NCBI RefSeq assembly: GCF_002761755.1
Contig: NZ_PEOG01000037.1
Location: forward strand, 1 to 53,386
Length of the DNA: 53,386 nt
Origin: Roseateles chitinivorans
GTDB lineage: Bacteria > Pseudomonadota > Gammaproteobacteria > Burkholderiales > Burkholderiaceae_C
Reading direction: 5' to 3'
The position numbers and the translations under genes are program-made. Positions within the stretch are counted from its first letter, which is position 1; the number at the start of each line of letters is the position of its first letter. Shown in pieces: positions 52,701 to 53,386 of this stretch. The notes under the pieces are model-generated. The model searched no databases. It saw nothing but the letters and a program-made list of their open reading frames with translations, and had not been told where the DNA came from.

Positions 52701-52854
52701 GGGTGACGATCTGCGAGGTCACGTCGGCGATGTCCGGATAGGCCTCGATGGGCAACTGCCGGAAGCTGTGGACGCCGTAGAGCGCGGCGAAGACGAAGAC
52801 CAGCCAGACGATGCCGCGGCGGTCGAAGCACAGGGTGACGAGGCGCTCAATCAT
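49714..52854 (-). CDS. CzcA-type heavy-metal efflux RND transporter
   Basis: The protein has 1046 residues, full length. Twelve membrane helices with two large periplasmic loops are evident. The fourth helix carries LGAIDFGILVDGAVVVVE with Asp393, Asp399 and Glu406, the proton-relay set of the HME1 (Zn/Co/Cd/Ni) CzcA group, not the CusA copper/silver type. The start MIERLVTLCFDRRGIVWL is typical. The C-terminus ends with an alternating Asp/His tail (DHDHDHAAASEPLA) that could bind metal. It exports divalent cations from periplasm and cytoplasm with the CzcB- and CzcC-like proteins encoded on each side. The start overlaps the CzcB-like stop by 8 bases. Confidence 0.94.
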   Translation of the reverse strand: MIERLVTLCFDRRGIVWLVFVFAALYGVHSFRQLPIEAYPDIADVTSQIVTQVDGLAAEEVEQQITVPIERALLGTPGMQVLRTRSLFGLSLVTVVFQDGVDGYWSRERLQERLAELSLPYGARPGLDPYTSPTGEIYRYTLESPTRGLRELSELQTWTVIPRLKKVGGVVDVTNFGGLTTQFMLSLDPARLTQYGLTLGQVVEALNANNSSGGGSVIDRGEQSYVVRGVGLLRSLQDMGNVVVKTAAGVPVLVKDLGELRLGEVERRGILGKDTTADTIEGIVLLLKEANPSRTLEGLHAAVDELNTSLLPGDVKVVPYLDRATLIEATAHTVGHTMVEGMVVVTLVLLLFLGSPRAALVVAVTIPLALLAAFIFMHHAHVPANLLSLGAIDFGILVDGAVVVVEHLLRRREQTADRALTPRDAVTATLQVARPIFFGMAVIAAAYLPLFAFERIEYKLFSPMAYAVGAALVGALLVALTLTPALAWLAFRRPRPAFRNRPLEALQARYAAFLARAVGRGRWLAVAVVTSALALAALAGTIGRDFLPYLDEGSIWLQVQMPPGITLEKAAGMADALRRATLEFPEVAHVVTQTGRNDDGTDYWTPSHIEASISLTPYDTWTAPGGKQGLIRRLAERYARMPGYTVSFMQPMIDGVQDKLSGAHSDLVVKVFGDDLDEGRRIAAQVAEVLRTVPGAADVAVDVEPPLPNLRIDLDRAAAARLGVNAADVATLVSTGIGGAAIGQVYVGEKRYDMTVRFTPESRASPQAIGDLRLTGANGAQVPLSDVAQIRTTVGESVIVREMGQRHLIVRLNTRGRDLSSFLAEARPALERQVRFDRQRFRLEWGGQFENLQRAQQRLAVILPLTLGVMLLLLFAEFRNLRQPLLVLGVVPLAMIGGFAALHLRGMTLNVSSAVGFIALFGVAVLGGVLMVAQINRLRRDDGRPLREAVLEGAAGRMRPVLMTAAVAAFGLTPAMLATGLGSDVQRPLATVVVGGLVTATLLTLLLLPALYHAIEARVERAANRRTARAPLDHDHDHAAASEPLA

Positions 52855-53386
52855 GGAGGAGCACCCCGTCGCGCACGACCACGCGTTCGCCGGGCCGCAG
52901 GCCCGAGACGATCTCCACCTCGTCGCCCATCGCGGCGCCGACCGTCACTTCGCGGGCGACATAACGGCCCGGCGCGCGCTCGACGAAGACCCGGGTGAAC
53001 AGGCCGTCCTGCAGCAGCGCCGACGCGGGCACCACCGGCGCCGGGTGCGAGGGCCCGGCGAAGCGCAGCTTCACGAACATGCCGGGCCGCAGGCGGCCGT
53101 CGGCGTTGTCCAGGATCAGGCGGACCTTGACGGTGCGGGTGTCGGGGTCGAGCACTTCGCCGATGTAGCGCACCGTGCCGGCGCGCGGATCGTCGGGATA
53201 AGCGTTCAGCACGACCTGCGCCGATTGCCCGACGAAGATCCGCGCCAGGTCCTTCTCCGGCACGGCGGCGGTCACCGAGACCCGGCTCAGGTCCGCGATC
53301 GTCATCAGCGGCGCATTGACGTCGTTCCAGTAGCCGCCCGGCGCGGCGCCCATCTCGATGACCCGTCCGGCGAGCGGCGCGCGGAC
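52847..53386 (-). CDS. RND efflux periplasmic adaptor (CzcB-like), C-terminal part
   Basis: The gene runs off the right edge; 179 residues are visible. They start in the lipoyl/barrel-sandwich domain (VRAPLAGRVIEMGAAPGGYW), continue through the beta-barrel domain (VTAAVPEKDLARIFVGQSAQVVLNAY and RYIGEVLDPDTRTVKVRL) and finish with the membrane-proximal domain (VVPASALLQDG to the end). These are standard membrane-fusion protein stretches. It joins the inner-membrane pump to the outer-membrane channel. The order czcB-czcA-czcC on the minus strand differs from the classic CBA order. Confidence 0.9.
   Translation of the reverse strand, partial: VRAPLAGRVIEMGAAPGGYWNDVNAPLMTIADLSRVSVTAAVPEKDLARIFVGQSAQVVLNAYPDDPRAGTVRYIGEVLDPDTRTVKVRLILDNADGRLRPGMFVKLRFAGPSHPAPVVPASALLQDGLFTRVFVERAPGRYVAREVTVGAAMGDEVEIVSGLRPGERVVVRDGVLLHD

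Noticed and set aside
49741..52998. A 1085-codon open frame opposite the CzcA-like gene
   Set aside because: The composition is Arg/His/Gln-rich with no motifs, and the opposite strand encodes a full-length RND pump.

Overview
The window is about 53.4 kb of very GC-rich bacterial DNA (roughly 70% by eye), densely coding on both strands. The gene content (Bug/TctC-type periplasmic receptors, a UraD-allantoate amidohydrolase fusion, PuuD-type urate hydroxylase, a Crp/Fnr plus HDOD pair, TonB receptors) points to a betaproteobacterium of the order Burkholderiales. A plant-associated Roseateles/Mitsuaria-like genus is my best guess, but that is inference from gene style and not from a marker gene. 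No rRNA, tRNA, CRISPR array, transposase or phage gene was recognised.

Layout. (1) 1-8.3 kb: the 3' end of a response regulator, a class I methyltransferase, a membrane-bound PQQ sugar/quinate dehydrogenase, a hairpin-rich intergenic region, a secreted prolyl oligopeptidase and a ParE-type toxin-antitoxin pair. (2) 8.2-11.1 kb: a DUF2946 protein and a TonB-dependent receptor, probably one transcription unit, followed on the map by a perfect 31-bp inverted repeat. (3) 11.4-18.9 kb: purine ring catabolism. gntR-puuE-uraD/allC-M20 peptidase run leftwards and uraH-xdhC-puuD run rightwards. A 12-bp palindrome lies between the two arms and its core recurs before puuD, so one GntR/FCD repressor could control both. 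Together these convert urate through 5-hydroxyisourate, OHCU and allantoin to allantoate and beyond.

(4) 18.9-35.0 kb: a pectin utilisation locus. Leftwards: kdgF, a TonB receptor, a rhamnogalacturonan acetylesterase-like SGNH hydrolase and kdgK. Rightwards: kduI, kduD, an oligogalacturonide-type ABC importer (two permeases, ATPase, binding protein), ogl, a secreted pectin methylesterase-pectate lyase fusion and the repressor gene kdgR. A KdgR-box-like sequence sits in the divergent kdgF/kduI promoter region. In order the products would demethylate and cleave pectin outside the inner membrane, import oligomers through the TonB receptor and ABC system, split them with Ogl, and take the unsaturated uronate through KdgF, KduI, KduD and KdgK to KDPG.

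(5) 35.2-43.6 kb: a FadR-type GntR regulator, a second toxin-antitoxin-like pair (DUF4258 plus HTH) with twin palindromic operators, then a glucarate pathway operon: Bug receptor, gudD, second Bug receptor, garL, garR, glycerate 2-kinase. This is the oxidative counterpart of the uronate pathway. (6) 43.7-45.8 kb: a Crp/Fnr regulator, an HDOD protein and a GFA-family protein. (7) 45.8-53.4 kb: a divalent-metal efflux locus read leftwards: czcB-like (cut by the window end), czcA-like, czcC-like, and an OmpR-type response regulator with its histidine kinase.

The most interesting items are the methylesterase-lyase fusion, the operator sites that tie each catabolic locus to its own regulator, the REP-like element that has become coding sequence in a permease gene, the 31-bp inverted repeat, and the DUF4258 toxin-antitoxin-like module with duplicated operators.
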